Positions 52,777 to 61,069 are shown, counted from the stretch's first letter. The stretch: 64,000 nucleotides of DNA from Autumnicola sp041679265 (GCF_041679265.1 NZ_JBGFSM010000009.1:62001-126000); one strand, 5' to 3'. Notes: generated by a model from the sequence alone, not told the origin. Program-made: numbers and translations.

Positions 52777-53556
52777 CTAATCGAGTACCAGCAGGGGAGT
52801 TTGGGTATGCAGGGTTAAAATCCTGGTAAGCCTTCCTTCAGAAGCATCTCCGTTCTCTAAATGGGTATTAGGCATTATGGCCAGCATATCCACATTATGG
52901 TTATCCAGATATTCCATAATTCCTTTTTCTATATCTTCATTTTCAAGAAAAGAGTGGTGGGAATAAAACATCTCCAGGAAGTATTGGAGGGTGTTTTCAT
53001 TGCTCTCATCATCTTCAGAATATCCCATTGCTGTCTTTTCTTTATCGATGGTGAGAATATGCACTTCAGCTCCAAATCTTCGGGAGACTTCCAGTAAAGT
53101 GTACAAAGCATCTTTATCGGCTATTTTTTCTTTCCCAAGGGTGAGAATGATGGTTTTAAGTCTAAAGGGTTTTGCTTTTTCAGGGATTACCAGCACCGGA
53201 AGGTCTGCTTCCTGAACAAATTTGGAGGTTCTTGTGGCAATGCTCTCTTCATTTGGTTCTGCTCCTTTTGTGCCCATTATCACCAGGTCTATTTCCAGTT
53301 GCTCCTGGATTTCCAGTATGGAAGGAATTAATTTTCCGCCACGAACCAGGGACTTTATTTTTGGAGCTAATGGCTTGTGGTATTTGGAAATTGCTTTTTC
53401 CAGTTTATGCTCAATTTTTTTCTCGTCGGCATCTTTATCTTTTATATGAAGAAGATAGAGGAGAACAGATGGGTCTTTGGCTGAAAATTCAACCGCATAA
53501 TCCAAAGCGTTCACGGAAGCTTTGGAAAAATCGAAAGGAATAAGCACGTTTTTCAT
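52777..53556 (-). CDS. Universal stress protein (two tandem UspA domains)
   Basis: A 259-residue protein with two Usp domains (about 1-130 and 135-259). The first starts KNVLIPFDFSKASVNALDYAVEFS and ends with LVIMGTKGAEPNEE...ADLPVLVIPE; the second is more degenerate but ends HTQTPLLVLD. Usp proteins bind ATP or AMP and support survival under starvation or oxygen lack. It heads the usp-SLC13-pckA operon, and the FNR-type box at 53646-53657 lies 90 bp upstream of the ATG with a -7 element at 53615-53622. Confidence 0.9.
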   Translation of the reverse strand: MKNVLIPFDFSKASVNALDYAVEFSAKDPSVLLYLLHIKDKDADEKKIEHKLEKAISKYHKPLAPKIKSLVRGGKLIPSILEIQEQLEIDLVIMGTKGAEPNEESIATRTSKFVQEADLPVLVIPEKAKPFRLKTIILTLGKEKIADKDALYTLLEVSRRFGAEVHILTIDKEKTAMGYSEDDESNENTLQYFLEMFYSHHSFLENEDIEKGIMEYLDNHNVDMLAIMPNTHLENGDASEGRLTRILTLHTQTPLLVLD

Positions 53557-53614
53557 GACAAGAAGATTTAAAGTATTGAACAGGTTGCTTCTGAAAAAGC
53601 CTTTAATATGGATA

Positions 53615-53657
53615 TAAATATAGCGGTGAAATGCTGCGGGAAATATGACGGTTGTCA
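53615..53657 (-). promoter_or_regulatory. FNR-type box plus -7 element ahead of usp-SLC13-pckA
   Basis: A perfect palindrome TGAC-GGTT-GTCA (53646-53657; centre 53651.5) is exactly 33 bp from the centre (53618.5) of the minus-strand -7 element TATATTTA (53615-53622; one mismatch to TAnnTTTG). The box would sit near -40, the class II activator position. The rest of the 53557-53875 gap shows nothing else clear. Confidence 0.65.
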
Positions 53658-53875
53658 GTTCTTAAACCAATAAATTTCAGGTTTTTACATCGAAAACGAT
53701 TGAAGTTTCAGGTGCTTGGGATGCCAGGTTTAAAATCAAAAAAAACAGCTCAAAATTGCCAAATATCTTGCCGGTATATTTCAGCACAGAAATTTCAGTT
53801 GTAAAAAAGCGTGAGTGGACATTGGTGCGGAATTTTTAAGATTGATTCTCTATTTGCCATAGCTTTTGTATTTTC

Positions 53876-55144
53876 GTGAGAAATTTAATCCCGGTGGAAA
53901 AAAAAGATTTTTTCAGGAATAAAAATGTTTTCAATGTGCTGTTTGAGGCAGCTTCAGAAGGGATTATAGTAGTAGATTCTTCACAAACCGTTATTGCGGC
54001 AAACAAGCCGGCAGAACACATGTTTGGTTATAAAGAGGGTGAGCTTTTGGGGCAGCCGCTAAACTTTTTGATTCCCCGTAATTACCGCCAGGATCATGGC
54101 AAACATTTTAGGCATTTCCTTAAAAACAGTGAAAAAAGGCAAATGGGGCATGGGCGGGATTTATACGGCCTTAAAAAAGACGGAACAGAATTTCCCGTAG
54201 AGGCCGGCTTAAATCCTTTTGTTATAGACGGGGAGGAGTATGTAATGTCTTTAATTATAGATATTAGCATACGTAAAGAAACCCAGCGGCAAATAACAGA
54301 ACTCAACACCCAGCTGGAGGATAAAATCCAGGTACGGACTAAAGAATTGCAGGAAAGCGTTAAAAAGCTGCAAAAACTAAACCTGGACCTGGAAGATGAA
54401 ATTCAGAAGCGGAAAGCGGCCGAGCGCAAAATAAAAGATGCCCTTCAGAAGGAAAAAGAATTAAACGAGCTCAAGACCAAGTTTCTTTCCCTTGTTTCCC
54501 ATGAATTTAAAACCCCTCTTAGCGGGATTCTCACTTCAGCTACCCTGGCTGAAAAATATACCAGGGGGGAACAACAGGAGAAACGTGAGAAACACCTTGG
54601 CACCATAAGGAACAAAGTGCATTATTTAAATAATATCCTTAATGATTTTCTGTCCATTGAACGTCTTGAAACTGGCAAAGGCCAGTATAAATACACTTCC
54701 TTTAGCCTTAAAAGGCTAATTAATGAGGTGGTTTATAATGCAAATATTACCTTAAAGCACGGGCAGGAAATTATTTATCCTAAAGATATTGAAGACAGGA
54801 TGCTCTACCAGGATGAAAAGATACTGGAACTTATTCTTTCCAATCTCCTGGGTAACGCGATTAAATATTCTCCTGAAGATACGCTGATTAGCTTTAAAGT
54901 TAACGCGGAAGATCACCAGGTTTGTTTTGAGGTAAAAGACCAGGGAATAGGAATTCCTGAAAAAGATCAAAAACATATTTTTGAACGCTACTTTAGGGCA
55001 GAGAACGCCCTTTTGGACCAGGGCACGGGAATAGGTTTAAATATTGCCAAAACCCACCTGGAAAATCTCGGGGGGAGCATCAATTTTGTAAGTAAACAAA
55101 ACGAAGGCACCACATTTACGGTAAAAGTTCCTATCCTAAAATAA
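53876..55144 (+). CDS. FixL-like PAS sensor histidine kinase (soluble)
   Basis: A 422-residue cytoplasmic kinase without membrane segments. The PAS domain (about 18-132) resembles FixL: IPRNYRQDHGKHFRHFLKN with His74 where FixL has its heme-binding His, then GHGRDLYGLKKDGTEFPVE. A coiled coil follows (about 135-200). The kinase domain has His209 in FLSLVSHEFKTPLSG and the N/G boxes NLLGNAIKYS, VKDQGIGI, GTGIGLNIAKTHLE. Many non-heme PAS domains share the H/R pattern, so oxygen sensing is only a candidate. Start is GTG at 53876; GTG at 53894 is also possible. The receiver-Crp gene follows 24 bp later. Confidence 0.9.
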   Translation: MRNLIPVEKKDFFRNKNVFNVLFEAASEGIIVVDSSQTVIAANKPAEHMFGYKEGELLGQPLNFLIPRNYRQDHGKHFRHFLKNSEKRQMGHGRDLYGLKKDGTEFPVEAGLNPFVIDGEEYVMSLIIDISIRKETQRQITELNTQLEDKIQVRTKELQESVKKLQKLNLDLEDEIQKRKAAERKIKDALQKEKELNELKTKFLSLVSHEFKTPLSGILTSATLAEKYTRGEQQEKREKHLGTIRNKVHYLNNILNDFLSIERLETGKGQYKYTSFSLKRLINEVVYNANITLKHGQEIIYPKDIEDRMLYQDEKILELILSNLLGNAIKYSPEDTLISFKVNAEDHQVCFEVKDQGIGIPEKDQKHIFERYFRAENALLDQGTGIGLNIAKTHLENLGGSINFVSKQNEGTTFTVKVPILK

Positions 55145-55168
55145 TACGTAAATTCAAGAAACGCCACT

Positions 55169-56221
55169 ATGAAAAAAGTATTGCTAATAGAAGACGATGT
55201 TACCGTAAGAGAAAACACAGCGGAACTTCTGGAACTATCAGATTATGATGTGCTTACGGCCTCCAACGGCAGGCAGGGAGTGGAAAAGGCAAAAGCAAAC
55301 CTCCCTGATATTATAGTGTGTGACATTATGATGCCAGAAATGGATGGTTATGGCGTGCTGCAGGAATTGAGCAAAAGTGAGGAAACCATTAATATCCCAT
55401 TTATATTTCTTTCAGCAAAAACAGAGCATAAAGACATTCGTAAGGGGATGGACCTGGGGGCAGATGATTATCTTACCAAGCCTTTTGAAGAGGAAGACCT
55501 GCTTAGCGCCATAGAAAGCAGGCTGGCTAAAGTTTCTATCCTTAATTCCTTCAAAAAAGAGAAAAAGCAAACCGCACCCGTTGCCGGGGATACCAACCTA
55601 AAGGGGATAGAAGACCTGCGTAGCATTATGGGCAATTATGAATTGCTGGAATTTAAGAAAGGCGAAAATATTTATGAACCGGGTAAGCAATCCAACTATT
55701 TTTACCTTGTAAACCGTGGAGTGGTAAAAGCGCATAGAATGGATAGCCAGGGGAAAGAATTAATTACAGAGCTTTTTAAGGAAGACGACTTCTTTGGAAA
55801 CATGTCTTTTAACAGCGCAACACCTTATAAAGATTTTGCCACCGCAATGGAAGATACCCGGCTATATGCCATCTCCAAAGAAGAGTTGCATAAGATTTTA
55901 ACAAATAACGGGCGGGTTACGCTACAGCTGGTAGAGGTGTTAAGCAATAGCTTATCTGGCTTAAAAGAACAATTAATGGGAATGGCTTATGGATCGGTGC
56001 GTAAAAAAACAGCGAATACTATTTTATTGTTTGCTGAAAAAATTAAAAAGCATCCGTTAAAAAGCATCAGGATTTCCCGGGCAGATCTTGCGGGAGTAGC
56101 CGGAATGGCTCCCGAAAGCCTTATCAGGACACTTTCAGATTTTAAAAAGGAAGGCATGATAGAAATAGAAGGGCGGAATATTAAATTGCTCGATTCCCAG
56201 GCTTTAAAAAGCGTAGTTTAG
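55169..56221 (+). CDS. Response regulator fused to a Crp/Fnr-type DNA-binding protein
   Basis: A 350-residue three-part protein. A receiver domain (about 1-122) has Asp52 in IIVCDIMMPEMDGYG and Lys104 in LTKPF. A cyclic-nucleotide-binding-type beta-roll (about 145-260) shows FKKGENIYEPGKQSNYFYLVNRGVVKAH. A Crp-type winged helix (about 270-345) has SRADLAGVAGMAPESLIRTLSDFKKEGMI; its recognition helix keeps Glu316 and Arg320 at the positions that contact the TGA core in Crp/Fnr. It is cotranscribed with the upstream PAS kinase. FNR-type boxes flank neighbouring genes. No iron-sulfur cysteines of the FNR type are seen. Confidence 0.92.
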   Translation: MKKVLLIEDDVTVRENTAELLELSDYDVLTASNGRQGVEKAKANLPDIIVCDIMMPEMDGYGVLQELSKSEETINIPFIFLSAKTEHKDIRKGMDLGADDYLTKPFEEEDLLSAIESRLAKVSILNSFKKEKKQTAPVAGDTNLKGIEDLRSIMGNYELLEFKKGENIYEPGKQSNYFYLVNRGVVKAHRMDSQGKELITELFKEDDFFGNMSFNSATPYKDFATAMEDTRLYAISKEELHKILTNNGRVTLQLVEVLSNSLSGLKEQLMGMAYGSVRKKTANTILLFAEKIKKHPLKSIRISRADLAGVAGMAPESLIRTLSDFKKEGMIEIEGRNIKLLDSQALKSVV

Positions 56222-56244
56222 GTTTTTCAAAAAATTCCCGGAAC

Positions 56245-56287
56245 TGATATTGGTCATTTTTCACGGGGAATGGTTCGTATAATTTTG
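56245..56287 (+). promoter_or_regulatory. FNR-type box plus -7 element ahead of the second stress-protein gene
   Basis: TGAT-ATTG-GTCA (56245-56256; centre 56250.5) is exactly 33 bp from the centre of TAATTTTG (56280-56287), a full TAnnTTTG match. The transcript start near 56290 lies past the in-frame ATG at 56270 and so fixes the gene start at 56312. Confidence 0.7.
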
Positions 56288-56311
56288 TATAAATTACTTG
56301 AACCAGATGTG

Positions 56312-57121
56312 ATGAATGTACTAATCCTGACTGATTTTTCAGAAGTGTCGGATAATGCAGGCAAATATGCCCTGGATTTCCTTGGCAGTACCCCTGGCCA
56401 GATTTATGTCCTCAATATTCAGGATATCGATTTTAATAAAGCGGCGCCAGATGTGCTGGAGCAAAAAATGCTGGATATATCCCGAAAATTGCACAAAAGT
56501 ATAACACTTTTTAAACGGCATACCAAAAATCCAAATCAGGAGTTTCACAGTATATTATCTTCAGATAATCTTATTAACGCCGTGCGAAAGTGCGTTGATG
56601 AAAAGAAAATCGATTTAATTTTTATTGGCGCAGTAAGCCTTGATGCCCGTCACCATCCTCTTCTGGGAAACCACGCTTATGAGGTGGTGCGAAAAATAAG
56701 GTGCAATATTGTGGCGGTGCCTGGAAGCAAAAAATACAAAAAGCCAAAAACGAGTATTCTGCCAATAGATTATTCGGTTTTAACTGAAGAAAAAATCTAC
56801 CAGCTCATCAAAAACTGCAGTTTTGTTAAGGATACCAATATGACCGTACTTGAAATAGAAGAAAATTCACCGCGATCCCTTAAGAAAAAGGCGGTATCCC
56901 ATAGCCTGCCAGGAATGCTTAACGGTGCCACGGTAGATTATGTAGATATGGCAGCACCGGCAATTTTTAGCAGGGATGTTTTGTTGGAAATACAGGATAA
57001 GTTTGATATTATAGTGGTCCTGGGAAAAAATCTTAATGTTTGTGACCGGTTGCTTCATACCCGCTACGGCCTTTGCTCAACAATAGATAATCAGCTTCCC
57101 ATTCTTGTGCTTCACGAATAG
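56312..57121 (+). CDS. Universal stress protein (second copy)
   Basis: A 269-residue protein with two Usp domains (about 1-135 and 140-269). The first begins MNVLILTDFSEVSDNAGKYALDFLG and has LIFIGAVSLDARHHPLLGNHAYEVVRKIRCNIVAVPG, the ATP-loop region of Usp proteins; the second is divergent and ends QLPILVLHE. The start at 56312 is chosen because the promoter with the FNR-type box places transcription start near 56290. It follows the receiver-Crp regulator by 90 bp and is convergent with the truncated hemoglobin gene. Confidence 0.88.
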   Translation: MNVLILTDFSEVSDNAGKYALDFLGSTPGQIYVLNIQDIDFNKAAPDVLEQKMLDISRKLHKSITLFKRHTKNPNQEFHSILSSDNLINAVRKCVDEKKIDLIFIGAVSLDARHHPLLGNHAYEVVRKIRCNIVAVPGSKKYKKPKTSILPIDYSVLTEEKIYQLIKNCSFVKDTNMTVLEIEENSPRSLKKKAVSHSLPGMLNGATVDYVDMAAPAIFSRDVLLEIQDKFDIIVVLGKNLNVCDRLLHTRYGLCSTIDNQLPILVLHE

Positions 57122-57237
57122 CGAACCACATTTCACTACTTTTATTCAGAAGCGAAATAAGCCTTTTCTAATAGCGGGGCTCTATTTTTTACTAAGCTGA
57201 AGAAATGTCCGTAATTTTTAAGAAGGAAAACTAGTAT

Positions 57238-57624
57238 TTATTTTGGCCTACTGCTGAAAATCTTCAGGTAAAGGTGCGTAGACATTTTTCTGGCATTGTG
57301 TTTTGCCCTTTCGGCCAGTGCTCCGCTGAAGTTTTCATCAATTGTTTCAAACCAAAGGTTTAGCCAGATCCCAAAGTGATATTCATTTATTTTATTATGA
57401 TTATCATGGTCTACTTTTACATGCGCAAATTGAGGATTTCCTTTGTAACTTCCGGTAAAGAAAAGGTTACTTTCCCAAAAATCAGTAAGTTTATTAAGAT
57501 GTGCGTCCCAATCTTTAATACTGTTATTGAAAAAGTAGCCTATTTCCCTGTTCTTCCTTACTTTATTATAAAAGGAAGATATTAAATAATGTACGTCTTT
57601 CCTGTCCCTAAGGTCTCTGTTCAT
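57238..57624 (-). CDS. Group III truncated hemoglobin
   Basis: A 128-residue globin of the group III (P-type) truncated family: DVHYLISSFYNKVRKNREIGYFFNN (about 10-34), LTDFWESNLFFTGSYKGNPQFAHVKVDH (about 46-73), and HFGIWLNLWFETIDENFSGALAE (about 82-104). The histidine in FAHVKV is the likely proximal heme ligand. Group III globins are linked to NO detoxification or redox chemistry. The ATG overlaps the stop of the preceding small membrane protein by one base, so both are cotranscribed from the promoter at 57933-57975. Confidence 0.9.
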   Translation of the reverse strand: MNRDLRDRKDVHYLISSFYNKVRKNREIGYFFNNSIKDWDAHLNKLTDFWESNLFFTGSYKGNPQFAHVKVDHDNHNKINEYHFGIWLNLWFETIDENFSGALAERAKHNARKMSTHLYLKIFSSRPK

Positions 57625-57908
57625 TACAGGGGTACATTTAAAGCGATTAATATTGCACTTAAAAGGCAGCTGGCTATAAAAGAGTTTACCACGTGCTTGG
57701 CTTTTAGTTGTGCCAGTACCGCAGCGTTAAAACCCATAGATACAACGACTACAAAAAACAGTTGGATCATATTCGTCAAAGTGTGGCCGTTCATTAAAAT
57801 CATCATCGCGGCAACGGCGCCCATACAACTGGAAATAATTATTCCCGCACTCACATATCCATAATAGGATTCCTGAAAGTTAGCTACAAAGTCCTGATAG
57901 AGTTTCAT
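57624..57908 (-). CDS. Small membrane protein upstream of truncated hemoglobin
   Basis: A 94-residue protein with three hydrophobic stretches (about 18-38, 45-66 and 76-93) and a short soluble N-terminus (MKLYQDFVANFQESYYG). I do not recognise the family. It is translationally coupled to the group III globin (1-bp overlap) and transcribed from an FNR-type promoter, so a role in the same response, for example heme or gas-related membrane chemistry, is possible but unproven. Confidence 0.75.
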   Translation of the reverse strand: MKLYQDFVANFQESYYGYVSAGIIISSCMGAVAAMMILMNGHTLTNMIQLFFVVVVSMGFNAAVLAQLKAKHVVNSFIASCLLSAILIALNVPL

Positions 57909-57932
57909 GATATTTCTTTTTTAATTACCACG

Positions 57933-57975
57933 TAAAATTACCATGAAAGCCCTGGCTAAAATATGACTGTAATCA
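57933..57975 (-). promoter_or_regulatory. FNR-type box plus -7 element ahead of the membrane protein-globin operon
   Basis: TGAC-TGTA-ATCA (57964-57975; centre 57969.5), within a longer palindrome ATATGA-N6-TCATAT (57961-57978), is exactly 33 bp from the centre of minus-strand TAATTTTA (57933-57940; one mismatch to TAnnTTTG). The leader to the ATG at 57908 would be about 22 nt. Confidence 0.7.
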
Positions 57976-58013
57976 TATTAAGCCGTATTTGTATATGTTT
58001 AATAAGGTGAAAT

Positions 58014-58313
58014 TCAGGAATGTGAACGTACCACTTTTATAATTTCATCTTTGGGCAGGACGCCGCTTTGTCTCCATAGCTGTTGCCCTTGTTTAAACAA
58101 AATCATGGTGGGCACGCCTCTTACCTGATATTTTCCCGCCAGCTCCTGATTTTTGTCCACATCTATTTTCACGATTTTCACTTCTTCTCCCAAAGAAGCT
58201 TTGGCATCTTTTAGAATAGGAGCAAGTGTTTTACACGGGCCGCACCAGTCGGCATAAAAATCTACCAGCACTGGTTTTTCATCATTTATAATCTCGCTGA
58301 ACTTACTTTTCAT
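58014..58313 (-). CDS. trxA: Thioredoxin
   Basis: A 99-residue thioredoxin with the intact W-C-G-P-C-K active site (Cys24, Cys27), the cis-proline in GVPTMILFKQG, and the LVDFYADW strand. It reduces protein disulfides in the cytoplasm. It shares WRQSG near the C-terminus with the cysteine-less homolog at 43418-43714. It is in the redox gene cluster, 105 bp downstream of the globin-operon start. A weak box (TGAT-AAAA-ATCG at 58346-58357) has no -7 element at the 33-bp spacing, so I do not count it. Confidence 0.95.
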   Translation of the reverse strand: MKSKFSEIINDEKPVLVDFYADWCGPCKTLAPILKDAKASLGEEVKIVKIDVDKNQELAGKYQVRGVPTMILFKQGQQLWRQSGVLPKDEIIKVVRSHS

Positions 58314-58483
58314 AACAACTGAATTTTAATAAAAATGCCGAAAACTGATAAAAATCGAGTACGGCTTTTTAAAAACTTTTACATCTAAAAATACGAAAAA
58401 TCAATATTTCTATGCGGGAAAATGGGCGCTCTCTTTATCCTGTTAATTTAATTTTTTCTGAAGCTGAGAATTGAGGTTCCTCT

Positions 58484-59065
58484 TTATTTTTGTGGCTTTA
58501 CCACAAGATTGAAATTAATTTCTATATCGTCTTTAATTACAATTAATCCGAAAAATTTTCTTGGAGGTTCCAATCCAAAATCTTTGATGTTTAGGTGGAG
58601 ACTCCCTTTATAATTGGGAGTGGGGCAATTTATAATTGTTACCGGTATAATATAGTTTTTTTCAATTCCGGCCATTATAATATTTACCCTTGCCATTGCA
58701 TTATCTTCTTGATCAAAAGAAACTTTTTTAAGCTCCAGTTTTATGCCGGGATATTTTTCGGTTTGCATAAGGGCATTAAAATCTTTATTAATCGCCCTGT
58801 TGCCACAGTCAAAGCCCTTATTTTCCAAATTTAATACAGCATTTTTAAAATAAATACTTCCGGTTTCTTCAGAATATTGAAATTCATGTTTCCCCTTGAG
58901 CAGCGAAGTGTCAAACTCGCAGTGGAAGGCGCTAATGTTGGTGTCGCCACTTATATTCAAAACGCTTTCCGGAAGGATCTGTACAGTTTTTTGTTCATAT
59001 TGTTGCTGGGAAAAGCAGGTTGAGGTAGCGAGGCCAAGAAGAAATAATAAAATTGCGTTTTTCAT
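58484..59065 (-). CDS. YceI-family protein, copy 1
   Basis: A 193-residue secreted protein: signal peptide (MKNAILLFLLGLATSTCFSQ) then a YceI lipocalin-like barrel (LNISGDTNISAFHCEF, GFDCGNRAINKDFNALMQTEKYPGIKLELKKV, IPVTIINCPTPNYKGSLHLNIKDFGL). YceI proteins bind polyisoprenoids or amphiphilic compounds in the periplasm. Compared with copy 2 (60482-61069) it is clearly different in sequence. It follows the porin by 104 bp, with a hairpin in that gap, so it may be only partly cotranscribed. Confidence 0.85.
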   Translation of the reverse strand: MKNAILLFLLGLATSTCFSQQQYEQKTVQILPESVLNISGDTNISAFHCEFDTSLLKGKHEFQYSEETGSIYFKNAVLNLENKGFDCGNRAINKDFNALMQTEKYPGIKLELKKVSFDQEDNAMARVNIIMAGIEKNYIIPVTIINCPTPNYKGSLHLNIKDFGLEPPRKFFGLIVIKDDIEINFNLVVKPQK

Positions 59066-59126
59066 AGCTTCAGTTTTTAAGTTTGCTTTAACGGGCAGCG
59101 ATTTTGGGAAGAATTTTAATAAATGT

Positions 59127-59146
59127 GGGGAGACAAATGTCCCCCC
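59127..59146 (-). terminator. Hairpin after the porin gene (weak terminator or processing site)
   Basis: GGGGAGAC pairs with GTCCCCCC around AAAT, with one mismatch, 24 bp past the porin stop. A T-run on the minus strand is poor (ACATTTATT), so termination may be partial. Confidence 0.45.
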
Positions 59147-59169
59147 GCTTTTGGCTAATTCAATTTTTT

Positions 59170-60453
59170 TTAGAAGCTGATGACTGCTTCAAACACTACT
59201 CCATTAAACTTACCTCCATTGTGGATATCTGTTGTAGGAAAATCGTTATACTCCTGGTTTACATATTCAATCTTGCTAAGGATGTTTTTGGTCATAAACC
59301 AGCCGGCACCCAGGTTGTAACGGTTAACAGTTACATCTTCACCACTTTCCAGTTCTCCGTTTACAGAATTGTAACGTCCTCCTATATAAAAGTTTTCAGT
59401 ATTTCCAAAGCGGTAGATCAATTCACCTGCATACTGGTTCCAGGTTCTTTGATCTGCTTCAGCGGAAAGTTTTCCTGAAGCCCTTTCGTAGATTCCGAAG
59501 AATTCAAGTCCGCCAAATTTTAAGAACGGGTTAATCATAACAGCGGTAAGTTCATTCTTAAGGTTTGGGTTTACCCTGGCAGATCTAAAGCCGTCACCGG
59601 CGCCTTCAGGAGTCGTCATTAGGCTGTAGTAGCGTGATCCTGCACGGTCACCGCTGTAAAGATATGCGCTTGAGGTTTGGTTGGTGTGGTATATAGACCC
59701 GGTTAACCTGAACCTGAAATCATCGGTAAAATTTTTATCGTATCCAATTTTTGCCAGTAAAGAGGGGCTTGTATTACCTGGATTAGTAACATTTTGGTTC
59801 AATTTGCCGTTGGTAGCGCCAAGCATTCCCAAAAATCCATTGTTAAAATAATATACTTCCACACCAACTTCAGTAGTAAAACTATCCATTAAGTAGTTTC
59901 CAACAAAAGGGTTGTAAAGTGCCATGGCATTATCTGTCCTGCGGAAGTGCGCATCGCCATAGTTATTTTCCATGTGTCCAATCTTGATCCTCATGTGATC
60001 CATAAGGCCTTCAGCAAAACCTTTACTTATAAAGTCCAGCTTGTCTATTTGAAGGTAACCGCCTTTTACGTAAGTTTCATTGTGGTGTTGAGAAGACAGA
60101 TAGGTTCTAAGGTGTAACCTCACACCATCATAAAGCATCACATCAAAATCCAGGTTAGCGGTGGCAAGGTTAAAATTATCGCCAACATCGGCCAAAGCGG
60201 GAGTGGCGGTATTACCCGAATTTTCCTGATCTATGGCCTGGAACTGAAGTGCAAAAGCACCTCCCACGCGAACGTTTATTCCATTAAAATCTGTTAAAGT
60301 ATCCTTGTGAGGTTCAAAAGTGTCAAGGCCTCTTTGGTCTGGATATCTAAAGTTGGGTAAATCCCTGTTCCATAGATTATTTTCCTGAGCCTGCATTTGC
60401 ATTCCAAAAAACAGGGCAATTGCAATACCTAAATATTTGAGTAGATTTTTCAT
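59170..60453 (-). CDS. Porin (OprP-like beta-barrel)
   Basis: A 427-residue outer-membrane protein: signal peptide (MKNLLKYLGIAIALFFGMQMQAQ), a short N-terminal region, then a beta-barrel with alternating aromatic strands (FALQFQAIDQENSG, MRIKIGHMENNYGDAHFRRTDNAMALYNPFVGNYLMDS, GAGWFMTKNILSKIEYVNQEY) ending in GVVFEAVISF. It resembles the phosphate/anion-selective porin group, but selectivity cannot be told. It lies 28 bp downstream of YceI copy 2 on the same strand, hence is in the FNR-box operon. Confidence 0.85.
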   Translation of the reverse strand: MKNLLKYLGIAIALFFGMQMQAQENNLWNRDLPNFRYPDQRGLDTFEPHKDTLTDFNGINVRVGGAFALQFQAIDQENSGNTATPALADVGDNFNLATANLDFDVMLYDGVRLHLRTYLSSQHHNETYVKGGYLQIDKLDFISKGFAEGLMDHMRIKIGHMENNYGDAHFRRTDNAMALYNPFVGNYLMDSFTTEVGVEVYYFNNGFLGMLGATNGKLNQNVTNPGNTSPSLLAKIGYDKNFTDDFRFRLTGSIYHTNQTSSAYLYSGDRAGSRYYSLMTTPEGAGDGFRSARVNPNLKNELTAVMINPFLKFGGLEFFGIYERASGKLSAEADQRTWNQYAGELIYRFGNTENFYIGGRYNSVNGELESGEDVTVNRYNLGAGWFMTKNILSKIEYVNQEYNDFPTTDIHNGGKFNGVVFEAVISF

Positions 60454-60481
60454 TTTAGTTTATTTTAAAAGGTTGAAATAG

Positions 60482-61069
60482 TTATTTAGAAAATGTTGTT
60501 TGAAATTTAATCTTCACTTCGTCACCGGTGGTGATAGCGCCAAACATGGCTGTTGGCGGATCAATTTTATATTCAGACATTTTTACTTTTTCACTGCCTG
60601 AGAGCACGATCTTACTTTGGCCTAATTTTGCGTTAAAGGTGATGTCTACAGGTTTTTTTGTTCCTGCAATTGTTAGATACCCGCTGGTGGTCACCACGCA
60701 TTTTTCGCTAGAGGTACAATCTATATTCTTGACTTTGTTGAGGGTATAAGTGATTTTCTTGTGCTTATCTGTTTCCAAAGCCTTATAGGTGTTTTTGTCC
60801 ATTGCACCTTTACCGCTTTTTAGGCTTTCTGCTATTACGGTAAATTCAAGATTTTTAATTTGAGTTAACTGGCCATCTTTTAATTCGGCAGTAAGTGTTC
60901 CTTCAAAATCCTCGGCTTCTATTTCCCAATCGTGGATATTGGAAGTGCCTTCAATCTTCATATTGGAACCTGTTTTTTTTACGTTGAATGTTTGTGCGGT
61001 TGTTGAAACTGAAATTATCATGAGAAGAAAGCTTCCTGCTGCCAACCAATAGTTTTTAAAAGTATTCAT
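60482..61069 (-). CDS. YceI-family protein, copy 2
   Basis: A 195-residue secreted YceI-like protein. Signal peptide (about 1-25, ending STTAQ), then FNVKKTGSNMKIEGTSNIHDWEIEAEDFEGTL, KSGKGAMDKNTYKALETDKHKKITYTL, and YLTIAGTKKPVDITFNAKL, the standard YceI barrel. It probably carries isoprenoid-type molecules in the periplasm. It is first in an operon with the porin and perhaps YceI copy 1. Its promoter has an FNR-type box (61123-61134). Confidence 0.88.
   Translation of the reverse strand: MNTFKNYWLAAGSFLLMIISVSTTAQTFNVKKTGSNMKIEGTSNIHDWEIEAEDFEGTLTAELKDGQLTQIKNLEFTVIAESLKSGKGAMDKNTYKALETDKHKKITYTLNKVKNIDCTSSEKCVVTTSGYLTIAGTKKPVDITFNAKLGQSKIVLSGSEKVKMSEYKIDPPTAMFGAITTGDEVKIKFQTTFSK

Noticed and set aside
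58346..58357. FNR-like box TGAT-AAAA-ATCG upstream of trxA
   Set aside because: One half-site mismatches and the sequence 33 bp downstream (58315-58322) does not resemble a -7 element, unlike the four accepted sites.
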